A DNA stretch of 64,000 bases from Protostelium mycophagum (lineage: Eukaryota > Evosea > Variosea > Protosteliida > Protosteliaceae): the NCBI GenBank assembly GCA_002081555.1, contig MZNV01000226.1, positions 1 to 64,000 on the forward strand, written 5' to 3'. The notes under the pieces are model-generated. The model searched no databases and had not been told where the DNA came from. It saw only the letters and a program-made list of their open reading frames with translations. The position numbers and the translations under genes are program-made. How positions within the stretch are numbered: position 1 is the first letter of the stretch; each line of letters opens with the position of its first letter. Of the stretch, positions 1 through 14,694 are shown piece after piece.

Positions 1-488
1 TTTCACTTCTGAAAAAGACATAGTGTGGATGTAAAGAAGAACAGAAGGAAGAGCGTGATCATCGGTGTGATGGGCCTGCTGATGAATAAAGAGAGCAGCA
101 AGAGAGGCTCGATGGAGCCCAACACAGAGAAGCATAGCAGGAAGATGAGGAAATCCATCACTTCACCAAGCCTTGGGCAGCATAAAAATGTTTAAGTTTG
201 GACTGTGTCCCTTACAACTGGTCTCGAGTCAGTGCCCACAAGGCTGACACCAAAATGCAGAAAACTCGCAATCTGAGGGGCATTTTACCAGCATGTTGGC
301 CACAATGCCTATTCGGACCTTCCGGCGACAATTCTGTCGCTGCGGTGCAGCGCTAGTGGAAAACTCTTTCTACAAAGCACGCCGGCATCTCGAGCGCACC
401 ACTTTCCTTCCACAATGGAGTGGGATTTCCCAGGAATAGTTTTTTGCAAAAGTCCAGTCGTAAAAGATTCCACGATAAATTCAAAACG
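1..488. other. left flank, possible upstream exon(s)
   Basis: No confident gene. On the + strand a reading frame from an ATG at 305 to a stop at 439 encodes a short basic peptide with a C-x-CG pair followed by H (CRCGAALVENSFYKARRHLE), and an ATG near 189 opens a short stretch with cysteines (KFGLCPL...QCPQG). Both resemble pieces of small zinc fingers and could be upstream exons of the CCCH gene that follows, but I could not find joins that keep the frame. This is inference only. Confidence 0.3.
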
Positions 489-1774
489 ATGAGGTCAACA
501 GGACAGAGAGGTCAAGGAAAGAAACTGACATCAAATGCGCTGTGCAAGAATCTGCTCAACAAAGGTAGCTGTCCTTTTGGTGGAAAATGCAATTATTCGC
601 ACGACATTCCCTCTCTTCTAGTCGATCAGGGGATCGAGAGTGACTACACGGAGACAACGGGAGCCAAAATCGCTTGTGGTGCTTTCATCATCGGTCCCAA
701 AGAGATCATCGAGCGATACTCTAAACAGGCCAACGCTGCCATGTCTGAATATTGGAAGACGGCCACTCCAGGTCTTCAAGAGATCGCCAGACAATGCAGC
801 ACTCAAGGCTACAAGGACTTCTGTGATAAACAAGGCGACCGAAAACCCTGGCGCGAACTGCGAAAGATGTACTATGAAAAGAGTGGTGTGGGAGCATCTA
901 AGTATACCGAGGTGACACCATGCCAGTCACAACTCAATCTTCATCATGGTCTCAATCTTTTAACAGGTTCTCGGAAAAACGGAACACTTTACAACCTTCG
1001 CGGTGCCACTGAGCCAGAGCATCCAAGAATTTGCTAAGAACATCCGCGGTGACGTCAGAGCTGACACTTTGGGGGTGAGTGCATCATCCCATGCGAGAGC
1101 TCATCTGACAACAGAGATTGGAACAAGCCAATGAAAGACTCTTTGGAGACATCCCACAATGGGCAAACCGACGTGTATACGCCAGAGATCTGGAAGGATC
1201 CTTCACTTTTAACGAGAACAACCACAAAATCACGGAGGCGTTCCGGAGCCGTCTTGCCGGGAAGGTAGATCCCACCTGGTACTACCTCGTGGGATGCGAA
1301 CCCGACAGCGTCAACAGCATTCTTTCTGTTGGCTGGAAACATGATGGCGAATGGATCACCAGAAATGCAGCGGTGCCTCCGTGCGACCTCTCGGGATTTA
1401 AAGGCAAATGCACAGATCCGAATCTTTCGGCCAAAGGGGTGGGTTTGTGTGATGTTTCAAGTACAAAAACCGATGGTGTGCAGGTGGCGTCCCAAGAGGT
1501 GATGGAGGAATTGCATGTAGATCTGGAGTCCCACATAGATTTCAAAAGACAGCAGGAGCTGCAGAGAAATCTTGGTGAAGGTCCGCTCGTGTTGAAGGAA
1601 AAGAGAATAATATCAAAGGAGGAGCATCAGAGGATCTTCCTCATCATCCTGTCTGATGATGCTGCTGCTGGCACAAAAGAGGAAGAGGAGTTGGGAGATC
1701 TCCTTAGGATGCTGCTGCTGGCACAAAAGAGGAAGAGGAATTGGGAGATCTCCTTAGTAGCAAGCTCAGGCTGA
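489..1774 (+). CDS. CCCH zinc-finger protein, function unknown
   Basis: I do not recognise the family. A single CCCH zinc finger lies near the N terminus (CKNLLNKGSCPFGGKCNYSH), preceded by a basic stretch, which suggests RNA binding. The rest, about 350 residues, has no motif I know. I read three exons: 489-912, then an intron gtgaca...aacag, an exon to about 1074, an intron gtgagtgc...acaacag, and a last exon from 1115. The joins keep frame (KYTEV|LGKTEH and RADTLG|RLEQAN). The start is the first in-frame ATG before the finger; an earlier upstream exon is possible. The 3' end holds a 50-bp tandem duplication that shifts the reading frame, so the true C terminus is uncertain. The gene converges on UTP3, whose stop lies about 160 bp away. 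Confidence 0.65.
1658..1757 (+). repeat. 50-bp tandem duplication in coding end of CCCH gene
   Basis: Two direct copies (1658-1707 and 1708-1757) that differ at a single base. Because 50 is not a multiple of three, the second copy is read in another frame, giving ...LLLAQKRKRNW... and a stop at 1774. Taking one copy away would read ...EELGDLLSSKLRLKNNK then stop. Confidence 0.9.
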
Positions 1775-1936
1775 AGAACAACAAGTGAAATTCGCCGTGA
1801 TAAATTCGATAAAAAGTCTCATCTGAAAAAATATTTACTAATTCTTGCACCAACACCCCGAATAAGTTTTCCAAGTCGCGTCAAGCCGCCAAAATGACCA
1901 GATGTGCACATATAGAATACGATTTCAAAAGGGTCT

Positions 1937-4879
1937 TTATAGCTTTCTGGATCTCTTTGTGGCCCTGATGTTGTTCTCTCCTGTGTAGGGCTGGCTCTGG
2001 TTTTTCACGTCCTTCACTTGGCTCTTTCTCTTTGTCACGGCCTTCTCGTATTTGTTTCTGTACTTTGTTCTGGCATGTTTGTTGTCTTTATTTCTCGATC
2101 TGGTCAGTCCTCTGTTGTTCTCTATGGCGATACCGGCGGCACGTTTGGCAGGTGTCTGTGTGAAGTGAGTGGCTGTGAGATTTCGATGAAATTTCTCACC
2201 CTCTCTTCTTCGTATTGTTCGTCATTGGCCGCTTGATCGTAGAAATCATCCTCTTCATCATCACCAGACTGCATTGTGTCATCATGGTTGGCATGTCTCA
2301 TCGCGTTGTAGATATTCAAGTTGAAATTCCTGAACCAAAACATTTTTTACTTCAAAGCCACAACGCAAAAAATCACAAAACGAAAGAATACCAGCTCTAC
2401 AACTACCACTACAACACGTCACAGCATTACACGACAAGAGGAAAGACATCTCACCTTTCTCTTGCCCTTGAGTAGGTCGTTAAGCCCCTTCTTCTGTGTC
2501 TTCTTCTGCACTTCGTCTTCTTCTTGGTCTTCCATCGCTGACAACTTGGCGAGGGCTCCGAACTTGTCGAAACTCTGCGAATTTCAGCGAGAGTTCGAGA
2601 ATTTCAAGATATCATGATTGGACGTGTGACATATCGACATGACGTCATGATGATGACGTCATGATGACTCACTCTGACGTCATGCTCCAATTGGTTCTTC
2701 TGTTGATTTTTGACGATTTTGTCTTGGGCTTTCTTTCTGAGTTTGGCGTCAACACGTGTGTAACTCTCCTCTTCGTAATTTTCGATTCTATTCATCTCTT
2801 CATTATCGTCCCCGACAGTCGCCCCGATAACTGGCACCTACGAATTTTCAGCGAAATCTCGTATCGACGATCTACAACGAGACACTCACGGCTCTCTGGT
2901 TGTCGTCGAATTCTTCTCTTAATTCCGAGATAAATTGTGATCTATTCATTCTTTCCAACTCCCTCTGCTCCTTCTTCTTCTTTGAGTATCCTTCAACATT
3001 CAATATTTGAAAAAAAAAATGGGCGGGAAACTCACGGTCCTCTCTCTCATCGTAGTAAAACTGTGGAACGTTCTTGGGAGCGACATATTTGCCAGATGTA
3101 GTCTTCTCTTCCACCTCTAAAAATCATTATTTTTAAAGAATCTCTGGATTTTTAGGTAGAAGTGTGCGAAATTTTGATTGAGTGTGTTTTTCTTGATATT
3201 TTGAAAGTTTCTGTGGTATTTTTGGTCATTTCCAACTCAGTTGAGTTGCAAAAAGGTTCTATTTGCGCACTCACTGCGGCAGAGCCGCAATAAATCACCC
3301 TCACGTGAAATGCTCCAATCAGAATTTTCTTTGAAAGTTCTCAGAAGGTCATGGGAAAAATTTGGCGGGAAACTGACCTTCGTCCTCGTCGTCCATCTCC
3401 ATATCTTCCAAATTTGGCTTGAATCTTCTGGGGTCCGATTTTACTGTCTACAATCAGCCATTCTCACCCCAATACGACTCTTCTCATCCGAATGAGACCT
3501 CCCAAACCATTGAAACACTCACGTGACTCGACGGTTCCGGCCGCGGCGATCTTCAACAACTTGTCGATCTGGTATTTGATCTTTGCGTCTAAAGGCTTCG
3601 ATTTTTCCAGTAAAGTTCTGACCCTGATCAACTGGGGGATGACGGGGTGGTCTTGAACGGATTTTCCCTCAGCCTTGAGAAGCATATAGAAGCAGATCTG
3701 TGTGCAGTAGGAGAGCAGCAGGTGGGTCTTTATGTCCAAAAGGGAGACTCCTGATGACGTGGGGAGTTCGCCTGAGGCAGTTCTGGGAAATTTCAGCGAA
3801 ATTTTGGCAATGTTTCGAAAGAAACTCACTTCTCCAGTACGGGTTGGATTCTGTCTTGTAACTCCGCAACGACCTAAAAAATTGAGCATCTACAACGTTG
3901 TGTTCACGATAAACTCACCCTCTTAAAGTCCTCCAAAAATTCCAAAAGTTCTGGCGATTCTCTCGCGATAATTTGTAGTTTTTGTTGCGCAGTCAATTTG
4001 TTCATGTCCTTCTTTACCACCTCACTGTACATCTCAATTTCCCGCCTGAAAATTCGCAGAAAATACTGACCCCTCCTCGAGGCCTTGGTTGAACCGTTGT
4101 AGAACGGCTTCATCGCTGTCTGCGGATTTTACCGCCTTTTTTCCCTTTCTCAATTGTTCTGCGAAGGTGTTGGAATCATCAAAGTCATCATCGGTCATCA
4201 TCTTTGCCCTCTTTTGTTCCAAGCGTCTAACTTCTTCCTCTTCATCCTCGGCTGTAAAAATCTCAGAATGGACTCTGATACCAAAACATTCATTTTTAAT
4301 TGGAAAAATGAGATGGACGAGAAAAAGGATGGAAGACTGACCCGCTTCCTCTTCGTCTCCAGAGTGCTCTTCTTCAGAATCCTCTTGGTTGTAAAAATCC
4401 TCAGCATTCTTTCCCCACTGATCAAGTCCTTCTGTAAAAAATCAGATTATGAACTGCCGCACCATCATACCATCATCTTCCACTTCCGCTTGTCCAGCAT
4501 CTCCTTCCTCCTCTTCTTCCTCCTCACTGTCTTCGACTCCTGAAAAACATGAGATCAATGATGATCAAGAAGATGATTCTGACCTCTGAGGGCATAAAGC
4601 TCTTGAGGTGCTCGCTTTTTGTATGTGCTGTTTTTTGTGATAGTGTTGAAAAGTACTTCATTCTTTCCCTTCATGACTAATAATTATATCAACCTCACAC
4701 AAATCACATCGTCTAATTCAATAGGTATCCTCACATGCATCTCCTTCGCTATATATGTCGTCTCCTTTATCTCTTCTGCCCTCATTGAACAGAAGTTTCG
4801 CGTGGTCATTAGAATCCCTTCTCTTCTTAGCCAGGAAAGCCTTCTTGTTGTCACTGACAGCGAGCTTCTTTCCTTTCAT
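1937..4879 (-). CDS. UTP3: UTP3/SAS10 small-subunit processome protein
   Basis: Nucleolar factor for early 18S rRNA processing in the SSU processome. The sequence shows the family layout. An acidic, basic N-terminal third (runs of E/D, then RRLEQKRAKMM) is followed by the Sas10/Utp3/C1D middle domain (QKLQIIARESPELLEFLEDF, then HPVIPQLIRVRTLLEK and DAKIKYQIDKLLK). A KYVAPKNVPQFYYDE segment follows. The basic SAS10 C-terminal domain (ENNRGLTRSRNK...KYRNKYEKAVTKRKSQVKDV...YTGENNIRATKRSRKL) ends at the stop at 1937. About a dozen short introns; the first splits GAT GCA T|TC ATG. The start ATG (MKGKKLAVSDNKKAF) is the first in frame. Its introns carry CTACAACG, GAAATTTC, TGACGTCA and GGCGGGAAA words. 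Family assignment is firm; a few exon edges are not. Confidence 0.85.
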
Positions 4880-5267
4880 GATGATGTGATGTGAATGAAT
4901 TGAGAAAATCGGAAAGAAGGTGATCTACAACCATTTAATTAAATTCTTAAAATAATTCATTCGACTTTTTCAGTCGTGAAGGGGCATCATCAGCGCTGCA
5001 TGTATTCAATCTAAATTTGGTTTAGATTTGTATCAGTGCATCGGCTTCGTTTTGTTTGGACATTCATTCTTTAACTTCCTTCAGTTATCAACTGGAGTGA
5101 GGAGACAGATGCTATTTACATGGTAATCACAAATTGCTGCAGACAATACACCATTGAGTTTCTTTTCAGCAATAATAAAGTCTACGTATGTACACCGTGA
5201 CAAGCGCAGTCAGTGTCGTTGTAGACGGGTAGATGTAAGGTTGCGGATTTTCGGTGACATTCTACCA
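4880..5267. promoter_or_regulatory. divergent intergenic region UTP3 / C2 gene
   Basis: About 390 bp between two diverging starts, so it should hold both promoters. It contains one CGTTGTAGA word near 5216 and AT-rich stretches. No core promoter element stands out. Confidence 0.4.
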
Positions 5268-5945
5268 ATGGACCGATTGAGCGTGGAAGGTGATCATGCT
5301 TCTGCCTCCTATCTAACATCGTATAGTTATAGAGGCAGCAGATCTTGTCGGGACTGATAGTTCGAGTAAACATTAGACATTTTCTGTCATCAACTGATTT
5401 CACAGCCACTCCCGACACATTCTGTACTGTGACCTATTCTGCATCGGCTTCAGAAGAAACGACAAAGACAAAAGTCTTCAAGAAGAGCGCCAACCCACAA
5501 TGGAATGAGATGTTCTCGTTGTGAGTAATCCTCATCAAAGACACCCAAGTGAAATTTGGCAGTAAGAATGTGAGGATCGTGGATTCGTCATCTCAGATCA
5601 AGATTGGCATTTATCATTGGGATCGATTTAAATCGGCAGAGTGAGCTGGTTTTGTATCTGATTTGGACTGTCTAAATCATGCAGTTCCATCATACAGAAT
5701 AGGTGTCTTGGTGAAGCAGTGATTCGATTCGCCCACTTGCAGATCAATACCACCAACGATAAATGGTCAGTACAGGCGTTGTAGTCGTGGTTGTAGATGA
5801 CCAAAATAACACCAGGTTTGACCTGACACCCCGTAAAGGAAGAGGCGAAGAAGAGAGAGGCAGAGTGCATTTACGTATTCTGATCAGTGGTGCAGACGTG
5901 CGTAAATCCTCAAAAATTCTCCAATCTTTTTTAGAAAAAAAATAA
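5268..5945 (+). CDS. small C2-domain protein
   Basis: A short protein of about 155 residues that is almost entirely one C2 domain, a lipid- and often Ca2+-binding fold that brings proteins to membranes. Evidence: VIEAADLVGTD, then TPDTFCTVTY with TKTKVFKKSANPQWNEMFSF, then IKIGIYHWDRF and CLGEAVIRF, ending WFDLTPRKGRGEEERGRVHL. This is the usual strand order of C2 domains in NEDD4-, copine- and synaptotagmin-like proteins. I read five introns of about 37-50 nt, for example 5337-5405 region gtaaac...ttcacag joining DSS|TTPDTFC. Canonical Ca2+-ligand aspartates are only partly visible. It lies just upstream of the RhoGEF on the same strand. A donor-like GTGCGTAA near 5897 leaves open that the two are one longer gene, but the TAA at 5943 is the simpler end. 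Confidence 0.65.
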
Positions 5946-6199
5946 AATAAAATACAATTTTTTTACATTTATGAATAATTTATACCATAAATGTGGCTTC
6001 TCACGACCGAAATTTCACGACGACTCGTCACAAAATATTTTAAAAGAAAAAATACGTTTGCATGATGATAAAAAATGACGTCATCACAGAGGAGGAGTAT
6101 GATGTCACCCCCTTCCCAAATTTTTCGGAGAAAATTCAGCGAGGTAAACGATCGGAAGATTATACGTGATGACGTCATCAGGTGACCCCCCCTCCCTCC

Positions 6200-9021
6200 A
6201 TGGCCAACATGAACAGCAACGAACTAAGAAGACAAGAAATCATTTTGGAATTATGTGACACAGAATCCTCTTATGTGCAAGACCTCGCCGTTCTCATTGA
6301 GGTGAAACCTTGTCGACAGTCGTTGTAGATCGTGGGAGTGACAGGGGCAGGTGTACATGAACGGTATGAAGAATTTTTTAAACAAACAACAAATTGGTGC
6401 GCTTTTTGCAAATTTAGAAACATTGTACACACTGCACAAGGAACTAGAAGTGGTATGTCAGCAAATACTATGGAAAATTGACTGAAATTTCCCAGGAATT
6501 GGTGGAGGAGCGAAAAAATAATCACCAAATCGGGAATATATCTTCAATATTAACTAAAGTGGTGAGATTAGATCGTTGTAGACAACCTAAAAATAATTTA
6601 TTTTTAAATTATTGAAAAAAAATCAACAATTAACCCGTGGCGGACCCCGCTTTTACTGGTCGTTTCACGAAAATTCAGTGAAATTTCGATGCTTGTGATG
6701 ACGTCATCAGGTCGACAGATTGAAATTCTATGCAGTGTACTGCAGCAATCACCCGACTACACACAGCAAAATCAAAGAATTCGAAGAGAAGAACAATGGA
6801 TTCAAGCTCTTCATGGAGGTTTGCATTTTTAATATTTAATTTATAAAAGATAAACGTGGCAGGAGACGGAGTGCAACCCGCGTTGTAGGGGCCTGACGTT
6901 CCCGTCATTCTTGATCATGCCGATGCAGAGGTGATTGACTTGATCTTTTCCGAAATTTCGCGGAAATTTCGTATCACCATGGTGACGAGTTTTGACCACG
7001 TGCAGGATCTGTAGATATCCGTTATTCTTAAAGGTGATGAAATGCAAAGTCACGTGACTCGACCGTCTACAACGATGACGTCATCCTGTACTGACTGTAA
7101 GTAGGAATTATTGAAATACACTCAGCCAGATCATCCTGAACACAAAGAGCTAAATCTTGTCTCTGAGCAAATCGGGGAGGTGAGTTCATTTGTATAAAAA
7201 CGGAGCAATTTAGATTTTCATTTCCAACATTAAATCTCCTGTAATCAAGTTATACTGCGCGAAATTCATGTATTCTAAAAATAGAATAATTTATCCTGAA
7301 AAATCTAACATTTACAAATTATTTTACTGAAAATATTGGCAGGTTGTAAACATGGTTAATGAGCGTACAAGGCAGGTAGAGCGAGTTCTACAACTCCAAG
7401 AATTAGTCCCGCTCCTAGAGGATCTTTCCGAAAAAGCGCCTCCGGTGAAATTTCCACGAAATTTCCGTAGGATTTTCTGATATTTTTCAGGAATTCATGC
7501 TGGTGAATCACACAAGGTTTTTGGTCAAAAATATTCCTGGAAAAATCGACCCTTTGTCTATCAAAAAAGCCGACATACAGTTTTTATTATTCAAGTAAGA
7601 CCTCAGTGATGATGTCATCACACGTCATCTGACAGGATGTCGAATTGACATGAACAGTGACATCCTCATCATCGCGAATCCAAAGAAAGAAAAATCTGGA
7701 CAGATGCGCTACAAAGTGAAGAAGGTTTTATTGCTTCGAAACATCGTCTTGAACCACACCGAGGAAAACGGTAAATTCGACCATCTACAACCAGCCCGAT
7801 CTTTCATCATCTACAACGCTCACATCAACAGGGGAAGATTTGTTAGAAATCGTGGACATGAGCGGGGAGACATTTCCGTTCTCCGTTTCTCCGGAAGAGA
7901 AAACAAATTTTGTCCAAGAACTCCACAACTACATCGACCAGAATTCACTAAAGAGGTTCCTCAGCCCCGAGATAAAGCCACGTGTCCGAAGGCTTTCCGT
8001 CAGCAATGTCAAGTCAGTTCATGTGATGTCATAGTTATACGTGTCTACAACGAGGCAGGGGGCAGTCGCGAATCGCAGAAATCGGGAAAATGCGATTAGA
8101 GGAGGCCGGAGATATCATTCAATTGATACAAACGGAGCTAAATATAGCCCAGAACAAGAATAATCAACTTGAAAAAGAGATTCAGACTTTGAGACAGTCG
8201 ACAAGTTCCATGAACACGGAAGGCTTGCTGAGATCCCCTTCTGACGACAAGTCACTGAATGTATCGGCAGCATTCTTGAGGAAGCGCAACGTGTTTGCGG
8301 GTGCTGAAGTGAGGATCTACAACTCCATTTACGTCTCGATTTATTTTCTGATCTATTTTTATCAGAAAAATTATTCTCTGAAGCTGTTTTTTGTGATTTC
8401 TTCAGTAACTTAAAACATACAGCAAGAGGCGGCATCACCGAGTTTGAGGAAGACACCAATACTAAAGAGGGCCTCCACCTTGACAGATGAAAACGTCTCA
8501 GAGATGTGGAAGCAGGTCTTTGTATTTTCGGATGTAAACACTCTGATTTTTTAGAGGGAAAAGATAATGCAAATGCAACTTGATCAATTGACGGCGAAAG
8601 AAGAGAGAACACGCAAAGAGTTGGAGCAATGTAAACTCGATCTACAAGCAGCCAAGGAGCAAAATCCCCCTATGACGTCATCAGATGAGGTTCCTTCTGT
8701 GACGTCATCAGATGAGGTTCGTCCTGTCACTGTGGAGATATTGATGAAATTTCAGTCACAACTACAATGGCGGTTGGATGCTGAGGAAAAGAGAAATATG
8801 CAATTATCAGAAAGAGTTTCAGACTTGGAGGAGGACCTCAGAGAATGGAAGCGAAAATTCCAAGAAAATTCGGATGTCAACATGCAGAGGGATGTCATGC
8901 TAGAGGAGACCAGAAAATTCTACGAAATGTTAAAGAAGATGGGGTGATGTGCACATCTACAACGATATAAATTGAAAGTTACAGGAGAGAAGAATCTGTG
9001 CAACTTCCAAACGGAGATTGA
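6200..9021 (+). CDS. Rho guanine-nucleotide exchange factor, DH-PH plus coiled coil
   Basis: Activates Rho/Rac GTPases at membranes by nucleotide exchange. The N terminus (ELRRQEIILELCDTESSYVQ) is the first conserved helix of a Dbl-homology domain, followed by NFLNKQQIGALFANLETLY and FLIMPMQR. A PH domain follows (FLVKNIPGKID, LLFNDILIIANP, RYKVKKVLLLRNI, ETFPFSVSPEEKTNFVQEL). Then comes a Ser-rich linker and two heptad-rich coiled coils (QTELNIAQNKNNQLEKEIQTL; LTAKEERTRKELEQCKLDLQ). I read about 13 short exons; the last intron, gtgatg...ttacag near 8943-8983, leads to a stop at 9019-9021. In my splice model the DH signature QR-V/IxR-YPLLL is shortened to QRYPLFLK, so a micro-exon or a different splice may be missing there. 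Introns carry many CTACAACG/CGTTGTAG and TGACGTCA words. Confidence 0.75.
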
Positions 9022-9300
9022 AACACGACCCGCGGCAAGAGACATTCGACATCTGAACGGCGGATATACAAAGACGCACCAATAAACTCGAGATAAAGCG
9101 AGAATTACAATCCTTGATATGAATGTGGACACCACAGTTCTGTTGTCCATCTGAATGCCTTCGGAAATCAAGTCTTTGTGTGGAACAATAGAATCGGTGA
9201 AACATCTCAGCAATGGAGATTTTGCGAAGACATTGGGATTGTACAAACCTTTTGATGACCTCAATAAATGGTGCGAATCACCAAAATCTCATTTATTGAT
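9022..9300. other. intergenic, no gene seen
   Basis: Convergent gap between the RhoGEF stop and the tail of the secreted-protein gene. A 36-codon + strand stretch (HLNAFGNQVFVWNNRIGE...) reads like protein but has neither start nor splice context. Confidence 0.4.
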
Positions 9301-11877
<2,577 letters not shown>

Positions 11878-12041
11878 GCTGGCTCTTTCTCGTTCTGCTT
11901 GGAATTTATGCCACCGTTTCGTTCCGATCTCTTCGGGTAGACCAGGACCACTGTCCTACTTTCATCGGTCCAGCTCTTGTAAAATTGGAAAGTGGTCCAT
12001 TTACATACGGACTTTCCAACTCGCATTTTCTGTCGCGGTAT
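11878..12041. promoter_or_regulatory. divergent promoter region GDH / STN1-like
   Basis: Short region between two diverging starts. It is free of the intronic CTACAACG word. No TATA box stands out. Confidence 0.4.
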
Positions 12042-12095
12042 ATGTTTCGCATATTCTGGTTTTCCGGCTTTCTTCCGACGCCTGTTCTTGTTTTC

Positions 12096-12700
12096 ATGTC
12101 ACATCATGAGAGGTTGTTCATCTCTCAACTTGGAGAGAATGAGTTTGTTCATGTTGTGGGAATCATCGTTGGTCACATGAGATACAGTAAGAAGATGTCT
12201 TTTCTGGTGGATGATGGGACCGGTGTGGTGCGATGTGTTTTGTGGGAGGACGATGTGAATGATAACGACACACAAGTTAACACTCAGAATTTTGATCTGG
12301 ACGATCAATCAGAATCACAATCACACTATGCCGCTCCAACATGGAACAGGTCAGATCTGGGTTCCTCTGGAATTGAGTTTAAGAGTCTCAATAATCCTGC
12401 AAGAAAATGATCTGAACATTGAACAATTCAGGCTGCTTCGTCCCAAGATGAATATGAGATTGGATGACATAGAAGAGCACTGTTTAGTTTCTGTCAGAGG
12501 AAGAACATCCAAATACAAAAAGAATCTCGAGATTGCAGTCTTCAAGATGAGTGAGTTGAGGCTTGTTAATGTATCAATTTTAATGTATCAATTTACACTC
12601 TTGACCCGGATTCATAGACACTGAAAAAGATCCTAACGCGGAATTGTATCACTGGGCGAGGATCGCAGAGAGAAAGAGAATTGCAACAGAGAATGTATAG
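12096..12700 (+). CDS. STN1-like OB-fold protein (CST complex)
   Basis: STN1 is the OB-fold subunit of the CST complex that binds telomeric single-stranded DNA and works with DNA polymerase alpha. The sequence has the family hallmark FVHVVGIIVGHMRYSKKMSF then LVDDGTGVVRCVLWEDD, later HCLVSVRGRTSKYKKNLEIAVFKM, and after an intron DPNAELYHWARIAERKR, as in STN1 OB folds. I read an intron inside the DDVNDNDTQ...WNR stretch and another at about 12550-12616, and a stop at 12698-12700. The product, about 150 residues, is OB fold only, without the C-terminal winged-helix domains of larger STN1 proteins. An earlier ATG at 12042 is in frame. RPA2 or another OB-fold protein is the main alternative. Confidence 0.6.
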
Positions 12701-13270
12701 AATCATCCTCATCATTTGTGATGCCAGGTTGAGTTGCCACAGCACAAAAAGCAGTTCTAACTATAAAAAGATGACTCGATATGCACAGAATTCATTCGGG
12801 ACTCTTTTCATTCATGCCATCTTGGTATTTATTCCAAGAGATGATTTTTCTGAAGCTGTTTTCTGGTAGTTTCTCGAGAGTGATCTCATCGTGCTATGGA
12901 GTTTTTTAATTTTAATCATCGACAACAGACAAGGCGAAAAAGTGCCTTTGGTATTATACCCAGCAACTAGTAATTATAAAGTTTGTATTTATTCTCTGCT
13001 AACATGAGTTTGTACACATTCGAAATTACTGATTATCATTCAATTATTTTTCTGGGACGATCATGATAAGCTGGAATGAGATGAAGTAATCAGAATCATG
13101 GAATTTACGACTGAACAGTATTACTTCTTCGTCTGTTATGGTACCCTTTAGAAGCTTCCTTGGGCCTCTGTTGTTTATCAAGGTTCACAAGAAACAAAAA
13201 CTTCTCCGGTCGTGGGAAAGCCGGAAACGTGCCAAGTTTTTGCGGTTGCATTTTTAAACACAACAGCCAA
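12701..13270. other. intergenic, no gene seen
   Basis: About 570 bp, AT-rich in its middle, without a supported reading frame or repeat. It should hold the promoter of the kinase that follows. Confidence 0.4.
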
Positions 13271-14562
<1,292 letters not shown>

Positions 14563-14694
14563 ACGAATATAATGTTAATTGTTGGTTCTGTCTGTTTTGT
14601 CTCTTCTTTCTGCTGCTTCGTTCGTGCAGTTTTTTCCTCGAAAAACAGATGACTCACTACAACGAGTCGTTTTTCCGACAAAAGATCAGGGGCA

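Noticed and set aside
5268-9021. C2 gene and RhoGEF as one C2-DH-PH gene
   Set aside because: A donor-like GTGCGTAA near 5897 makes it possible, but I found no acceptor keeping frame to the DH exon, and a stop at 5943 plus an ATG at 6200 fit two genes.
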